Counted from the stretch's first letter, positions 8,483-18,468 are shown. The stretch: DNA of 34,692 nucleotides from Parvularculaceae bacterium UBA4496 (GCA_002388885.1 DGNI01000091.1:432-35123); one strand, 5' to 3'. The notes: generated by a model from the sequence alone, not told the origin. Made by a program: numbers and translations.

Positions 8483-10570
8483 ATGAGGGGTTCGAAGCAT
8501 CTGACATATCTGGGTTTTGCTGGCGCTTTGCTTGGCTTTCAAGGCTGCGATCAACTGGCCTTGGAACGACCAGAGGACGCTAAGGAGACCGATCAAGCGG
8601 TCGCCGCAACCTTAGAACTCGTCCCAACCCAGTTTGATGGAGCCAACATGGCAGTGCTGGCGATGGATGCGAATGGCGCGCCGGTAATCCTGGGCACAGA
8701 TGAGCTTGGCGGCGTCGAGATTTACTCCGTTGCCGGTGAAAAGATAGGCAGCTTGCAAGCAGGAGAAGCTGAATCCATTGATATCCGATATAATGTGGAT
8801 GTCGCCGGCGACGGCGGTGCTTTCCTGAGCGTTCTCGATGCGAGCGCGAACACCTTACGGTTCTTTACCCATTCCGCTACTGGAATAAATGACGTCACAG
8901 GGGTGCCGATCTCCACTGCCTTTGCCACGAAAGGCGTCTGCCTTCACAAAAACCGCACTGACCAAAATCTCTATGCTTTCATCGTCGGCGAGAATGGCGA
9001 AATTGATCAGTGGTTATTGTATGCTGATATCGCTGGAAAGGTCAGTGGACGAATCGTTCGCCGAATGAATGCCGCATCCGAAGTTGGCTATTGCGTCGCC
9101 AATGATCGCACTGGCGATATATATGCTTCAGAACAAGCTGTCGGCGTATGGCGTTTTTCTGCGAACCCAGAATCCGACATTGCCCCTGAGATCATCGATA
9201 TTATCCGCTTTGGCAACATTGACGACGAAACTGGCGGCATTGCGATCGCAAACGGAACCGGCGGGAAAAGCTACCTGTTGGCCTCCAACGCATCGGTTAA
9301 CAAGATCAATGTCTATGACATCGCCAATGATCACGAGTTTATTGGGTCAGTCAGCATAGACGCGCATGGCGCCATCGATGGTGTCGAGGAGCCAGGCGGC
9401 ATTTTCGCCTTCAACCATCCTCTTTCAGATCCTTTTTCAGAAGGCGTGCTTATCGTCGCAGACGATGACAATGGCGATGATCCGACAAACTACAAGCTTG
9501 TTTCACTGGCAAGTATCGCTGGCGCGTTAGGAATCGACTTTGGCGCCGCGCCGATGGCCGACAGCACCGAGCCCGCGCCGATCGCTACGGTGTTTCCGAC
9601 GCTCGAAACGCCGCCCGTCGGCAATCATGGCGATGCTGCGGATGACCCAGCGATATGGGTGCATCCTACCGACCCGTCTCTGAGTCTGGTCATCGGCACT
9701 GAAAAGCAGAACGGGCTTTATGTTTACGATCTCTCCGGCAATACGCTGCAACACCTGCCTGACGGTAAAATGAACAATGTCGATCTCCGTCATGGGTTTA
9801 CACTTAATGGTGAGGAAACCACCATTGTGACCGCCAGCAACAGAACCGACGATACGCTTGCCATTTACGCAATCGATGTGGCGTCGCGCCGTCTCATAAA
9901 TGTTGCGGATGGCCCCCAAGCGACGGGCATGACGGACCCGTATGGTCTTTGCATGTATCAAAGCGCCGCAAGCGGCACGACCTACGCAATCGTAAATGAT
10001 ACCGACGGCGTGGTTAAACAGTGGGCGCTGCGCGAGACGGCGCCTGGAAAAGTGTCAGCTGAGCTCATGCGTGAGTTTTCTGTCGGCTCCCAAACTGAAG
10101 GCTGCGTTGCTGACGACAGCACAGGCGTTCTTTTGATCGGTGAGGAAGCCGTAGGACTTTGGAAATACGGCGCTGAGCCCGAAGCTGGCGATGCTCGATC
10201 GGCTGTTGTGCTAGCGGCAGATGATGATGCGCTGAATCCGGACGTGGAAGGCGTTTCTATCTATCACAAGGAAAATGGTGAAGGGTATATTGTCGTTTCG
10301 AGTCAGGGCAGCGACAGCTATGTTCTCTATCAACTCCAAGCGCCGCACGAATTGGTCGGTACGTTTGCGATAATTGCCGACGGCGCAAGCGGTATTGATG
10401 GAGCTTCCGAAACTGATGGACTTGATGTCACGAGCGCGCCTCTTGGCGGCAAATTTCCGAAAGGATTGTTAGTCGTTCAAGACGGCCGGAATGTTCTTCC
10501 GCCGGAACCACAGAACTTCAAGTTCGTGTCGTGGGCGGATGTCGAGACCGCGCTCGACCTGGTTGAGTAA
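8483..10570 (+). CDS. Two-domain beta-propeller phytase (3-phytase), lipoprotein
   Basis: 695 residues. The N-terminus has a hydrophobic stretch and a candidate lipobox ending at Cys22. The C-terminal half (about 365-695) is a beta-propeller phytase: DAADDPAIWVHPTDP at about 384, then IGTEKQNGLYVYDL, QTEGCVADD near 538 and IGEEAVGLWKY. These are the calcium- and phosphate-binding signatures of the family, which removes phosphates from Ca-phytate. The N-terminal half (about 40-355) is a diverged copy of the same fold with matching segments (SEVGYCVAND near 199, ASEQAVGVWRF) but without the DAADDPAIW motif and with the acidic residues altered. This resembles known dual-domain phytases whose first domain is incomplete. 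GGGAG precedes the ATG. It heads a rightward run with alkaline phosphatase and a porin. Confidence 0.92.
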   Translation: MRGSKHLTYLGFAGALLGFQGCDQLALERPEDAKETDQAVAATLELVPTQFDGANMAVLAMDANGAPVILGTDELGGVEIYSVAGEKIGSLQAGEAESIDIRYNVDVAGDGGAFLSVLDASANTLRFFTHSATGINDVTGVPISTAFATKGVCLHKNRTDQNLYAFIVGENGEIDQWLLYADIAGKVSGRIVRRMNAASEVGYCVANDRTGDIYASEQAVGVWRFSANPESDIAPEIIDIIRFGNIDDETGGIAIANGTGGKSYLLASNASVNKINVYDIANDHEFIGSVSIDAHGAIDGVEEPGGIFAFNHPLSDPFSEGVLIVADDDNGDDPTNYKLVSLASIAGALGIDFGAAPMADSTEPAPIATVFPTLETPPVGNHGDAADDPAIWVHPTDPSLSLVIGTEKQNGLYVYDLSGNTLQHLPDGKMNNVDLRHGFTLNGEETTIVTASNRTDDTLAIYAIDVASRRLINVADGPQATGMTDPYGLCMYQSAASGTTYAIVNDTDGVVKQWALRETAPGKVSAELMREFSVGSQTEGCVADDSTGVLLIGEEAVGLWKYGAEPEAGDARSAVVLAADDDALNPDVEGVSIYHKENGEGYIVVSSQGSDSYVLYQLQAPHELVGTFAIIADGASGIDGASETDGLDVTSAPLGGKFPKGLLVVQDGRNVLPPEPQNFKFVSWADVETALDLVE

Positions 10571-10590
10571 GCAAGAATAGGAGGCTTAGA

Positions 10591-12105
10591 ATGAAGTCCT
10601 ATACCCCCCTCGCACCCCGAAATGCATCGTTCAAATATCTCAGAACGATGCTTCTTCGAGCAGGCTCAGCGACCCTGCTCGCTGGCCTGACGGTCTCTTG
10701 CGCACACAACAGCGGCGGGGCTAATGAAAGCGCCGCTGCCGATCCGGAAAAAGCGAAAAACGTCATTCTTTTTGTCGGCGACGGTATGGGCGTCAGTACA
10801 GTCACCGCCATCCGAATCCTGGCCGGTCAGCTTGAGGGGCAATCAGGAGAAGAGTACGTGCTTTCATGGGAAAAATTCCCCCACGTAGCGCTTTCGAAGA
10901 CATATAACACGAATCAACAGGTTCCCGATTCAGCGGGAACCGCGACGGCGATGCTGTCCGGCGTCAAGACCAAAGCCGGATTCATCGGAGTCGGCCCCAC
11001 GCCGAAGAGAACAGACTGTGTCGCATCTCTTTCGCATCCCGTAGAAAGCATACTTGAGCGCGCCGAGCGCCAAGGGCTTTCCACCGGCATTGCAACAACA
11101 GCGCGTCTCACGCATGCCACGCCCGCTTCTGCATACGCTCATGCTCCGGAACGCGATTGGGAATCCATCGCCGACATGCCGGAAGCAGCAATCTCCGCCG
11201 GTTGTAAGGATATTGCTCAGCAACTGATCGAATTTCCGATTGGAAACGGTCTTGAAGTTGCTCTTGGAGGCGGTCGCTCAAACTTCCTTCCAAATACTGC
11301 GCAGGATCCTGAATACAGCGATCGGCAAGGCACCCGGACGGACGGGCGCGACCTTCCAAATGAGTGGGCGAACAGACAGAACGCTTCTTATGTCTGGAAT
11401 GAGCATCAGTTTCACTCGGTAGACGTTTCCAAAACGGATCATCTGTTGGGACTGTTTGACACCGGCCATATGAAATTTTCACTGGATCGAAAGGACGATC
11501 AAGCGGGCGAACCATCGCTCGCCCATATGACAGAAAAAGCCATTAGAATTCTCCAAAAAAATGAAAAGGGATTCTTTCTACTCGTTGAAGGAGGTCGAAT
11601 CGATCATGGCCATCATGAAGGCGTCGCAGCATTGGCGCTCCATGACGGCGTCGCTATGGCGGAAGCCGTCGCGGTGGCTGACCAAATGACTTCCGATGCT
11701 GATACGCTGATCATTGTAACTGCCGACCATAGCCACACATTCGTAATGGCAGGTTACCCGACGCGCGGTAATCCCATCCTTGGAAAAGTTATCGGCAACG
11801 ATGATTTTGGCGAAGCGAAAGCCACTCCGGACCTACTAGGTGACAATCTGCCTTATACGACACTCGGTTACTACAATGGGCCCGGCGCCGTAACATCCCT
11901 TCCCCGGCCAGACATTTCTGACATCGACACGGAAACTCCCACCTATCACCAGCAAGCATTAATTCCGCGTTCCAGCGAAACGCATGGCGGCGAAGACGTT
12001 GCTATTTACGCCAAGGGCCCGGGTAGTGAACGAAATCACGGCGTCATGGAGCAAAGCTCAATTTACGATGTGATGCTGCAGGCATACGGGTTCGACAAAG
12101 AGTAA
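10591..12105 (+). CDS. PhoA-type alkaline phosphatase
   Basis: 504 residues. A signal or lipoprotein leader has Cys37 as the candidate lipidated residue. The core starts with NVILFVGDGMG (57-67), the first metal-binding motif. The nucleophile is Ser114 in PDSAGTATAM. EGGRIDHGHH and TADHSHTF supply further zinc ligands, and ETHGGEDVAIYAKGPG lies near the C-terminus. The enzyme hydrolyses phosphomonoesters outside the cytoplasm, here most plausibly the lower inositol phosphates left by the phytase, which usually stops at tris- or lower phosphates. AGGAGG lies upstream of the ATG, and only 20 nt separate it from the phytase stop, so the two are co-transcribed. The family assignment is firm; the substrate is inferred from context. 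Confidence 0.93.
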   Translation: MKSYTPLAPRNASFKYLRTMLLRAGSATLLAGLTVSCAHNSGGANESAAADPEKAKNVILFVGDGMGVSTVTAIRILAGQLEGQSGEEYVLSWEKFPHVALSKTYNTNQQVPDSAGTATAMLSGVKTKAGFIGVGPTPKRTDCVASLSHPVESILERAERQGLSTGIATTARLTHATPASAYAHAPERDWESIADMPEAAISAGCKDIAQQLIEFPIGNGLEVALGGGRSNFLPNTAQDPEYSDRQGTRTDGRDLPNEWANRQNASYVWNEHQFHSVDVSKTDHLLGLFDTGHMKFSLDRKDDQAGEPSLAHMTEKAIRILQKNEKGFFLLVEGGRIDHGHHEGVAALALHDGVAMAEAVAVADQMTSDADTLIIVTADHSHTFVMAGYPTRGNPILGKVIGNDDFGEAKATPDLLGDNLPYTTLGYYNGPGAVTSLPRPDISDIDTETPTYHQQALIPRSSETHGGEDVAIYAKGPGSERNHGVMEQSSIYDVMLQAYGFDKE

Positions 12106-12132
12106 TCTCGTTCACAAAGTTAATACTTGCAA

Positions 12133-13368
12133 ATGCGCACCCTGTCTTCTTGCAGTTTCGTTTCTGACAGACAGGGTCGGAATTGCGACAAAAGTACTGA
12201 CGTTTCATGTTTCAAAATCTTATACTTAGTGCTCACCGCGACAGTATTGCAATTTTCTCCAGCGTACTCGCAGGAAATTAATCCATCGATATCCAACTCG
12301 AAATCCAGTTTTGAGGTGGCGTTATCAGGATATGTCCAACTCGACGCAATCATTCCTTTTGCCGTCTCGCCTCAAAAGGATCACCCAGACCTTACTTTGC
12401 GTAGGGCTCGTCTGGCGCTCAAAACCACGTTTACAGAATGGCTGCTTCTGAAATCGGAAATCAATATCGACGATGCCGGCAACGCTCAGGCGACGTCTCT
12501 CTATCTTGAATATGCTGCCGCCGATAGCTATCCGAGAGTGCGTCTTGGTCAATTCAAAACACCGAACTCGCTCGACTACCTCACGTCCTCAAGGCACATA
12601 TCAACGATTGAGCGGTCGCAATTCACAAACATATTCGAGTTTGACCGCCGCGTCGGCACTGCAGTCTTTTCCGACAGTGAGTCACATACATGGAATGCGG
12701 GCCTGTTTGCTGGCAACATTCATACTGATCCGTTCAGCAGCGGAATGGCGGCTGCGACGAGACTAACCTACGCGCCTGTGTCGACTGCATCTCGAGTAAT
12801 CCACCTCGGCGCTTCTGCGAGATATCGCAAAAACCAAAGATTCTGCGAAGCAGACTCGCTTCCCTTCGATCAAGTTGAAACCGTTACTGAAGGTTTTGGA
12901 GATAGTTGCAACGGAATGCAAAAATCGGACTTGTTCGTTGGAATTGAGAACGCCATTTTATTTTCAAAGTTTTGGGTATCCGGAGAGATTGGCGTGTTGG
13001 CCGGTCTTGGAACGGAACAAGCCGCGGAGGAGAGGCTGCACGGCGGATATATCGAAGCCGGCTACGCTTTTGGGGGAACAAAAACATATACGGACGGCGC
13101 ATTCGGCTTACCTTCTATTGATCGATCCTTGATGCGGGGCGGCCCCGGCGCATACTTTTTCGTCCTTCGCTATGACAACGCTGAAATTTCGCATTCAGGC
13201 GGCAGCAAGGAAACATTCACGGTCGGCCTTGACTGGTGGGCTACCAGGAATCTTCAGATGCGTATGAATCTTTACAGAACGCTCAAGAAACCTGACCCAG
13301 CCCTAGACACCGCCAACACCGAAGAAGCAAGTACTGGCTTATCTTTGCGATTGCAGGCTCAATTCTAG
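12133..13368 (+). CDS. OprO/OprP-like phosphate-selective porin
   Basis: About 411 residues. The signal-peptide core (FKILYLVLTATVLQFSPAYSQ) is reached only after about 28 residues, giving an unusually long N-region. A TTG at 12127 is an alternative start, and no strong ribosome binding site decides between them. The mature part fits the phosphate-selective porin O/P family: LSGYVQLDAIIPF, LRRARLALKTTFTEWLLLKSEINID, VRLGQFKTPNSLDYLTSS and FEFDRRVGTAVF, ending LSLRLQAQF with a terminal Phe. Such trimeric porins conduct phosphate or polyphosphate across the outer membrane. It starts 27 nt past the phosphatase stop and is the last gene of the phytase run, consistent with uptake of released phosphate. 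It ends 5 bp from the convergent iolA stop. Confidence 0.82.
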   Translation: MRTLSSCSFVSDRQGRNCDKSTDVSCFKILYLVLTATVLQFSPAYSQEINPSISNSKSSFEVALSGYVQLDAIIPFAVSPQKDHPDLTLRRARLALKTTFTEWLLLKSEINIDDAGNAQATSLYLEYAAADSYPRVRLGQFKTPNSLDYLTSSRHISTIERSQFTNIFEFDRRVGTAVFSDSESHTWNAGLFAGNIHTDPFSSGMAAATRLTYAPVSTASRVIHLGASARYRKNQRFCEADSLPFDQVETVTEGFGDSCNGMQKSDLFVGIENAILFSKFWVSGEIGVLAGLGTEQAAEERLHGGYIEAGYAFGGTKTYTDGAFGLPSIDRSLMRGGPGAYFFVLRYDNAEISHSGGSKETFTVGLDWWATRNLQMRMNLYRTLKKPDPALDTANTEEASTGLSLRLQAQF

Positions 13369-13373
13369 AACGA

Positions 13374-14879
13374 CTAATCCATTACCGGAATCGAATAACT
13401 AGCCTGCGAAACATCTTCGGGCCAGCGTTGTGTTACTGTCTTTAATTTTGTCCAAAAACGAACGCCGTCCGGGCCGTGCTGGTTCGTATCGCCAAACCCT
13501 GACCTCTTCCAGCCGCCGAACGAGTAGTATGACAACGGCACGGGAATCGGAACATTGACGCCGATCATGCCGACATTGACCCGCGCCGCAAACTCCCGTG
13601 CGGCCGAACCGTTTCTGGTAAAGATGGCGACGCCGTTGCCGTATTGATGTTCGGACGGAAGTCTCAACGCCGTTTCAAAGTCGGGTGCACGAACAATCTG
13701 AAGCACTGGACCAAAGATTTCGTCCTGATAGGATTTCATCGTTGGCGTAACATGATCAAAAAGACTGCCTCCGAGATAGTATCCTTCTTCAAGCCCCTGA
13801 AGCGCAATGTTGCGCCCATCAACGACAAGCTCAGCGCCTTCCTTAACGCCCATCTCAATATAGTTTCTCACCCGTTCCACATGCGCGCGGGAGACTAACG
13901 GGCCAACATCCGATTCCTTGTCGAAAGGATGACCGATTTTCAGACTTTCTACTCGGGGCTTCAACATCCGAACAAGTTTATCGGCGGTCTCTTCGCCCAC
14001 TGGCACAGCGACTGGCGTCGCCATGCAGCGTTCCCCGGCAGAACCAAACGCGCCTCCAATGAGTTGATTGACGGCATTATCTAAATCAGCGTCAGGCAAT
14101 ATGATCAGGTGGTTCTTTGCGCCGCCGAAGGCTTGCACACGCTTTCCATTATTTGCGCACGCCGCGTAGATCGACTGCGCAATATCAGAGGAACCGACGA
14201 AGCTGACTGCGGCAACGCGCGGATCGGCGATCAGTGAGTCCACAGCTTCCTTATCGCCATTCACGACATTCAGAACGCCGTCCGGAGCGCCGGCTTCCAT
14301 CATTAGCTCCGCAAGCCTCATCGGCGCGGAAGGATCGCGCTCCGACGGCTTACAGATAAATGTGTTCCCGCATGCAATTGCAACCCCAAACATCCACATC
14401 GGAATCATTGCCGGAAAGTTGAATGGAGTGATGCCGACGCCGACGCCAAGTGGCTGACGAATTGAATAAACATCAATGCCGGGCCCAGCGCCTTCGGTAT
14501 ATTCGCCTTTCTGCAGGTGTGGAATGCCGCATGCAAATTCGATCACGTCGAGGCCGCGTTGAACATCACCGCGCGCGTCCGCAAGGACTTTCCCGTGCTC
14601 TGCAGAAATCAGACGCGCCAAAGTATCCATATCCTTCTCGACAAGCTCCTTGAATCGAAAAAGCACACGCGCGCGACGTTGTGGGTTCGTTGCAGACCAA
14701 TCCGGAAAAGCTTTGCTAGCGGACGTAACAGCCTTCTCGACCTCGTCTTTGGAAGCCAGCGCTACCCGCCCCTGCACCGATCCGCTCGACGGATCTATGA
14801 CATCGGCATTCCGCTTTGACGCGCCGGGAATCTCCCGGCCCCCAATAAAGTGGCCTCGTTCAAACATTTCTTTATCCAA
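13374..14879 (-). CDS. iolA: Methylmalonate/malonate-semialdehyde dehydrogenase (CoA-acylating)
   Basis: 501 residues, full length for the family. Aldehyde dehydrogenase core: ITPFNFPAMIPMWMF (150-164) and KPSERDP for NAD binding, SFVGSSDIAQ, and catalytic Cys285 in FGSAGERCMA. FGGAKNH at 251-257 has Asn where ordinary aldehyde dehydrogenases carry the general-base Glu, which is the mark of the CoA-acylating semialdehyde dehydrogenases. It turns malonate semialdehyde from inositol breakdown into acetyl-CoA and CO2, and may also act in valine catabolism (mmsA). It is the last gene of the leftward iolCDEBA operon, 20 nt after iolB. Confidence 0.93.
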   Translation of the reverse strand: MDKEMFERGHFIGGREIPGASKRNADVIDPSSGSVQGRVALASKDEVEKAVTSASKAFPDWSATNPQRRARVLFRFKELVEKDMDTLARLISAEHGKVLADARGDVQRGLDVIEFACGIPHLQKGEYTEGAGPGIDVYSIRQPLGVGVGITPFNFPAMIPMWMFGVAIACGNTFICKPSERDPSAPMRLAELMMEAGAPDGVLNVVNGDKEAVDSLIADPRVAAVSFVGSSDIAQSIYAACANNGKRVQAFGGAKNHLIILPDADLDNAVNQLIGGAFGSAGERCMATPVAVPVGEETADKLVRMLKPRVESLKIGHPFDKESDVGPLVSRAHVERVRNYIEMGVKEGAELVVDGRNIALQGLEEGYYLGGSLFDHVTPTMKSYQDEIFGPVLQIVRAPDFETALRLPSEHQYGNGVAIFTRNGSAAREFAARVNVGMIGVNVPIPVPLSYYSFGGWKRSGFGDTNQHGPDGVRFWTKLKTVTQRWPEDVSQASYSIPVMD

Positions 14880-14899
14880 TTGCTATGATAGTTTCGGGA

Positions 14900-15703
14900 T
14901 TAACGCTTGAGCATCCACTCGTGCGCCGGATCATTGTTGATCAACCAGGTTCGTCTCGGCCCTGCCATGACGTTGAGGTAATACATATCGTAGCCATGCG
15001 CTGCACCAACCGGATGGTAGCCGCGTGGAACCATCACTACGTCGCCGTCCTCAACGCACAGAGTTTCATCGAGACTGCGATCATCGGTGTAAACTCGCTG
15101 GAAACCAAATCCTTGCGGCGGGTTCATTCGGTAATAGTAGGTTTCCTCAAGAGCGGATTCTGCCGGCAGGTTATCGCTGTCATGTTTGTGCGGCGGATAA
15201 CTCGACCAGTTTCCAGCGGGCGTGATGACCTCGGCAATGAGAAGGCTATCCGCAGGCTCGGTTTCGGGAAGGACATTACGTACGAACCGGCGATTGGAGC
15301 CTGATCCCCGATCCTCAACACCAATGTCTGCAGGTATGATAATACGAGGCTCGATACGCGACCAGCCGGGCGCCGTACAAATTGCGAGCTCCAACGATGT
15401 TGACGCCTGTATTTCACAAACTGCGTCCGCCGGCGCATAAAACGCATATGGCGCTTCATCGTCAAACACGCCGGTTCGACTGCCGATCTGGCCAAAATCT
15501 CTCGCATCGACCCGGAATTGCGCGCGTCCTGCGAGTATGACGAAACAAGTCTCGCGATCACGCACGGAATGCCTGATTGTCTGACCTTCACTGCAGCTGT
15601 GGATGCTGAATCCAACATAACGCCATCCAGCTGACTCTGGCGTTATATTGAGTATGCATCCGCTATCATTTGGCTCGGTCGGCCGAATGCGGAGACCGGA
15701 CAT
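14900..15703 (-). CDS. iolB: 5-deoxy-glucuronate isomerase
   Basis: 267 residues, typical length. The bicupin fold of IolB is recognised from WRYVGFSIHSC, YPPHKHD (metal-binding histidines), EETYYYRMNPPQGFGFQRVYTDD and VPRGYHPVGAAHGYDMYYLNVMAGPRRTW near the C-terminus. It converts 5-deoxy-glucuronate to 2-deoxy-5-keto-gluconate, the substrate of IolC. It lies between iolE (18 nt) and iolA (20 nt) in the same direction, so it is part of the operon. Confidence 0.95.
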   Translation of the reverse strand: MSGLRIRPTEPNDSGCILNITPESAGWRYVGFSIHSCSEGQTIRHSVRDRETCFVILAGRAQFRVDARDFGQIGSRTGVFDDEAPYAFYAPADAVCEIQASTSLELAICTAPGWSRIEPRIIIPADIGVEDRGSGSNRRFVRNVLPETEPADSLLIAEVITPAGNWSSYPPHKHDSDNLPAESALEETYYYRMNPPQGFGFQRVYTDDRSLDETLCVEDGDVVMVPRGYHPVGAAHGYDMYYLNVMAGPRRTWLINNDPAHEWMLKR

Positions 15704-15721
15704 GCCACAACCCCTTTCCTG

Positions 15722-16615
15722 TTATCCTTCGCCCAGCAATGTTTTCTGAGAAAGTTTTTTCAGCGTTTTAAGTCCCAGCGTTGAATACTCTTTTGGCGGC
15801 GCTTTGGCGGGATCTTGCTCCGCCTCGACAATGATCCAGCCGCTGTATTCAATGGCTTTCAGCGCTTCAAAAACGGGCGTAAAAGCTAGGTCGCCATCGC
15901 CGGGCGCGGTAAACATGCCCTCGATAACGCCGTCCAGGAAGCTGGCGCCGCGCACCCTGGTGTTTTCAAGCGTAGCCTGCCGGATATCCTTACAATGAAC
16001 ATGCACAATACGTTCCGGGTATTTTGAAATAGCGCTTGCCGCATCAATTCCACCGGCCGCCGCATGCCCCGTGTCCAGAACAAGCCCGACATTATCGTTC
16101 GTATCTTGCAGAAACCTGTCCAAGTCGCCGCCCGTCTCGACGATCGTTCCGAGATGGTGGTGATATGCGAGGCGCAGCCCTTGATCAGCGATGAAATCGC
16201 CGACGCTCGACATCCTGTCGCAAAACATCGTCCAGTCTTCTGATACGACAATGGGTTGATCCTCGAGCGGCGTTGCGCGGCTCGTGTGGGTTGCGTTGCT
16301 TGTTTCCGCTATAATGAAAACGTCACAGCCAAGCGCCTTCAACAGTTCAAGATGCGCCTGCAGCGCCTCGATTTCTGCTTCTGCATCCCGCAATAACAGA
16401 TTTGAACTGTACCAGCCGCCAACAAGCTTCAGGTCATAGGATTTTAGAATAGGTGCAAGAACAGCAGCATCGCGGGGGAACTTGCCGCCGAGTTCGACGC
16501 CGTCAAACCCGATTTCTTGGATATCCGAAAGGCAGGCGTCGAGGGTCGTTTCCCCACCCAGCGATGGCAGATCATCATTTGTCCACGCAATAGGGCTCAC
16601 GCCATATTTTATCAT
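15722..16615 (-). CDS. iolE: Myo-inosose-2 dehydratase
   Basis: 297 residues, a xylose-isomerase-like TIM barrel. The N-terminus MIKYGVSPIAWTNDDLPSLGG is characteristic of IolE. Further motifs are DGVELGGKFP, LAYHHHLGT (metal-binding histidines), LVLDTGHAAAGG, HVHCKDIR and GWIIVEAEQDP. It dehydrates 2-keto-myo-inositol to the trihydroxycyclohexane-dione used by IolD. Its start overlaps the iolD stop by 4 bases, indicating translational coupling. Confidence 0.95.
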   Translation of the reverse strand: MIKYGVSPIAWTNDDLPSLGGETTLDACLSDIQEIGFDGVELGGKFPRDAAVLAPILKSYDLKLVGGWYSSNLLLRDAEAEIEALQAHLELLKALGCDVFIIAETSNATHTSRATPLEDQPIVVSEDWTMFCDRMSSVGDFIADQGLRLAYHHHLGTIVETGGDLDRFLQDTNDNVGLVLDTGHAAAGGIDAASAISKYPERIVHVHCKDIRQATLENTRVRGASFLDGVIEGMFTAPGDGDLAFTPVFEALKAIEYSGWIIVEAEQDPAKAPPKEYSTLGLKTLKKLSQKTLLGEG

Positions 16616-18465
16616 TCTGATTCTCTTTCCCGAATACGCTTGAGTTCGGCATCGTACTCTTGCCGCGCTTCCCGCACTTCTTTACGCTGGGACGTTTCTG
16701 GAACGGCGACATCCCACCAATGGCCTCCCGCTTCAGTGGTGCGATCGGGATCGGTTTCAATGATAATCACGCTTGTATGTTCGTTTTCTTTTGCGCGCTG
16801 AAGCGCCTTATCAAGCGCCTCGATGTTGGTTACCTTTTCGGAATGTGCGCCGAGGCTGCGTGCGTGTGCGGCAAAGTCAATTTCAGGCATCGCTTTTTGA
16901 TCAGCATCTTTCATCAAATTATTGAAAGGAGCACCGCCGGTGGCGACCTGAAGTCGATTGATACAACCGAACCCCCGGTTGTCGAGCACAATGATAATTA
17001 GTTTTTGCCCTAGCAAAATCGATGTCGCTATTTCGGAATTCGCCATCAAATAGCTGCCGTCACCGACCATCACAAAAACATTGGGTGCGCCTACCGCCAT
17101 CTTGACGCCCAACCCGCCAGCAATTTCGTATCCCATGCATGAATACCCGTATTCGACATGGTAGCCGCCGGCTGTCTCCGACCGCCACAGCTTATGCAAC
17201 TCGCCTGGTAAGCCGCCGGCCGCGCATACGACGACATCGCCCCGGTCCGCCGATCTGTTTACGGCGCCGATAACTTGCGCATCCGAAGGAATATTGGAGC
17301 CGTCGTCGCGAGTTGCGTGTGCAACCGACAAAAGCCAGTCGTCACGCCAAGCAGCGCACTGAGTTTTCCATTCCGCCGAAACGGCATAACTTTGGACAAG
17401 CGAAGCCAACGCATCCAAGGTTTCGCCCGCATCGCCGACCACTGGCCTCCCCATGTGTTTTTGGGCGTCGAATGCAGCAATATTAATATGAACGAGTTTC
17501 TGCCCCGCTTTTCCAAGCAGGCTTTTCGATCCAGTGGTGAAATCCTGAAGACGGGTGCCAACACCAATAACCAGGTCCGCTTCAGAGGCCGCAGCGTTCG
17601 CCGCGCTGGAGCCAGTCACGCCAATCGCTCCAAGATTGCATTCATGGTCATGCGGTAGAGCGCTTTTGCCGGCCTGGGTTTCGGCGACCGGAATGCCTTT
17701 GGCTTCAGCAAACGCTGATAGCGTGGATTCCGCACCACTGTAAAGAACGCCGCCGCCCGCCACGATGAGGGGCTTCCTACTCACTTTCAGTTCCTGAACC
17801 AACTGCGATAGTTCGTCATTATCCGCGCGCGGACGCCGGATATTCCATACTTTCTCTTTAAAGAACTCTGTCGGGAAATTATATGCCTCGGCCTGCGTAT
17901 CCTGACACAGGGCTAGCGTCACCGGCCCGCATGATGCCGGGTCCGTCATTGTGGCCATGGCGCGCGGCAATGCGTTCAATAACTGTTCAGGGCGCGTAAT
18001 CCGGTCGAAATAGTTTGATACGGGCCGAAAGCAATCATTGGCCGATATGGTGGCGTCATGTGTCGCTTCAATTTGTTGAAGCACCGGGTCCGGGCGGCGG
18101 CCAGCAAAAACATCGCCAGGAAGAAACAACACAGGCAATCTGTTGACATGAGCGAGCGCCGCTGCAGTCACCATGTTGGTGGCGCCAGGACCGATTGACG
18201 TTGTACAAACCATGGCGCGGCGGCGTCGACTGGCCTTGGCGAATGCGATCGCCGCGTGCGCCATGGATTGCTCATTATGCGCACGATAAGTCGGCAAGTT
18301 CTCTCGAGCCTCATAGAGCGCTTCGCCCAGAGCCGAAACATTGCCGTGACCGAATATGGCCCAGACGCCGGCAAAGTAAGGAACGGCGCCGCTGTCGGCT
18401 TCCATCCGTTGCGCATGAAGATAGCGAACTAGCGCCTGAGCGGCTGTCAATCTGATTGAAGCCAT
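16612..18465 (-). CDS. iolD: 3D-(3,5/4)-trihydroxycyclohexane-1,2-dione acylhydrolase
   Basis: 617 residues, the usual size for this thiamine-diphosphate enzyme. The N-terminal region has GVWAIFGHGNVSALGEAL and the Glu-containing THDATISAND region. The centre has the ETQAGKSALPHDH segment. The C-terminal TPP-binding motif is GDGSYLMANSEIATSI with GFGCINRLQ following. The enzyme opens the inositol-derived ring to give 5-deoxy-glucuronate. It starts 3 nt after the iolC stop and overlaps iolE by 4 bases. Confidence 0.95.
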   Translation of the reverse strand: MASIRLTAAQALVRYLHAQRMEADSGAVPYFAGVWAIFGHGNVSALGEALYEARENLPTYRAHNEQSMAHAAIAFAKASRRRRAMVCTTSIGPGATNMVTAAALAHVNRLPVLFLPGDVFAGRRPDPVLQQIEATHDATISANDCFRPVSNYFDRITRPEQLLNALPRAMATMTDPASCGPVTLALCQDTQAEAYNFPTEFFKEKVWNIRRPRADNDELSQLVQELKVSRKPLIVAGGGVLYSGAESTLSAFAEAKGIPVAETQAGKSALPHDHECNLGAIGVTGSSAANAAASEADLVIGVGTRLQDFTTGSKSLLGKAGQKLVHINIAAFDAQKHMGRPVVGDAGETLDALASLVQSYAVSAEWKTQCAAWRDDWLLSVAHATRDDGSNIPSDAQVIGAVNRSADRGDVVVCAAGGLPGELHKLWRSETAGGYHVEYGYSCMGYEIAGGLGVKMAVGAPNVFVMVGDGSYLMANSEIATSILLGQKLIIIVLDNRGFGCINRLQVATGGAPFNNLMKDADQKAMPEIDFAAHARSLGAHSEKVTNIEALDKALQRAKENEHTSVIIIETDPDRTTEAGGHWWDVAVPETSQRKEVREARQEYDAELKRIRERESE

Positions 18466-18468
18466 GGA

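Noticed and set aside
12127..12133. TTG at 12127 as the porin start
   Set aside because: An ATG follows two codons later with equal context; neither has a good ribosome binding site, so the ATG was preferred.
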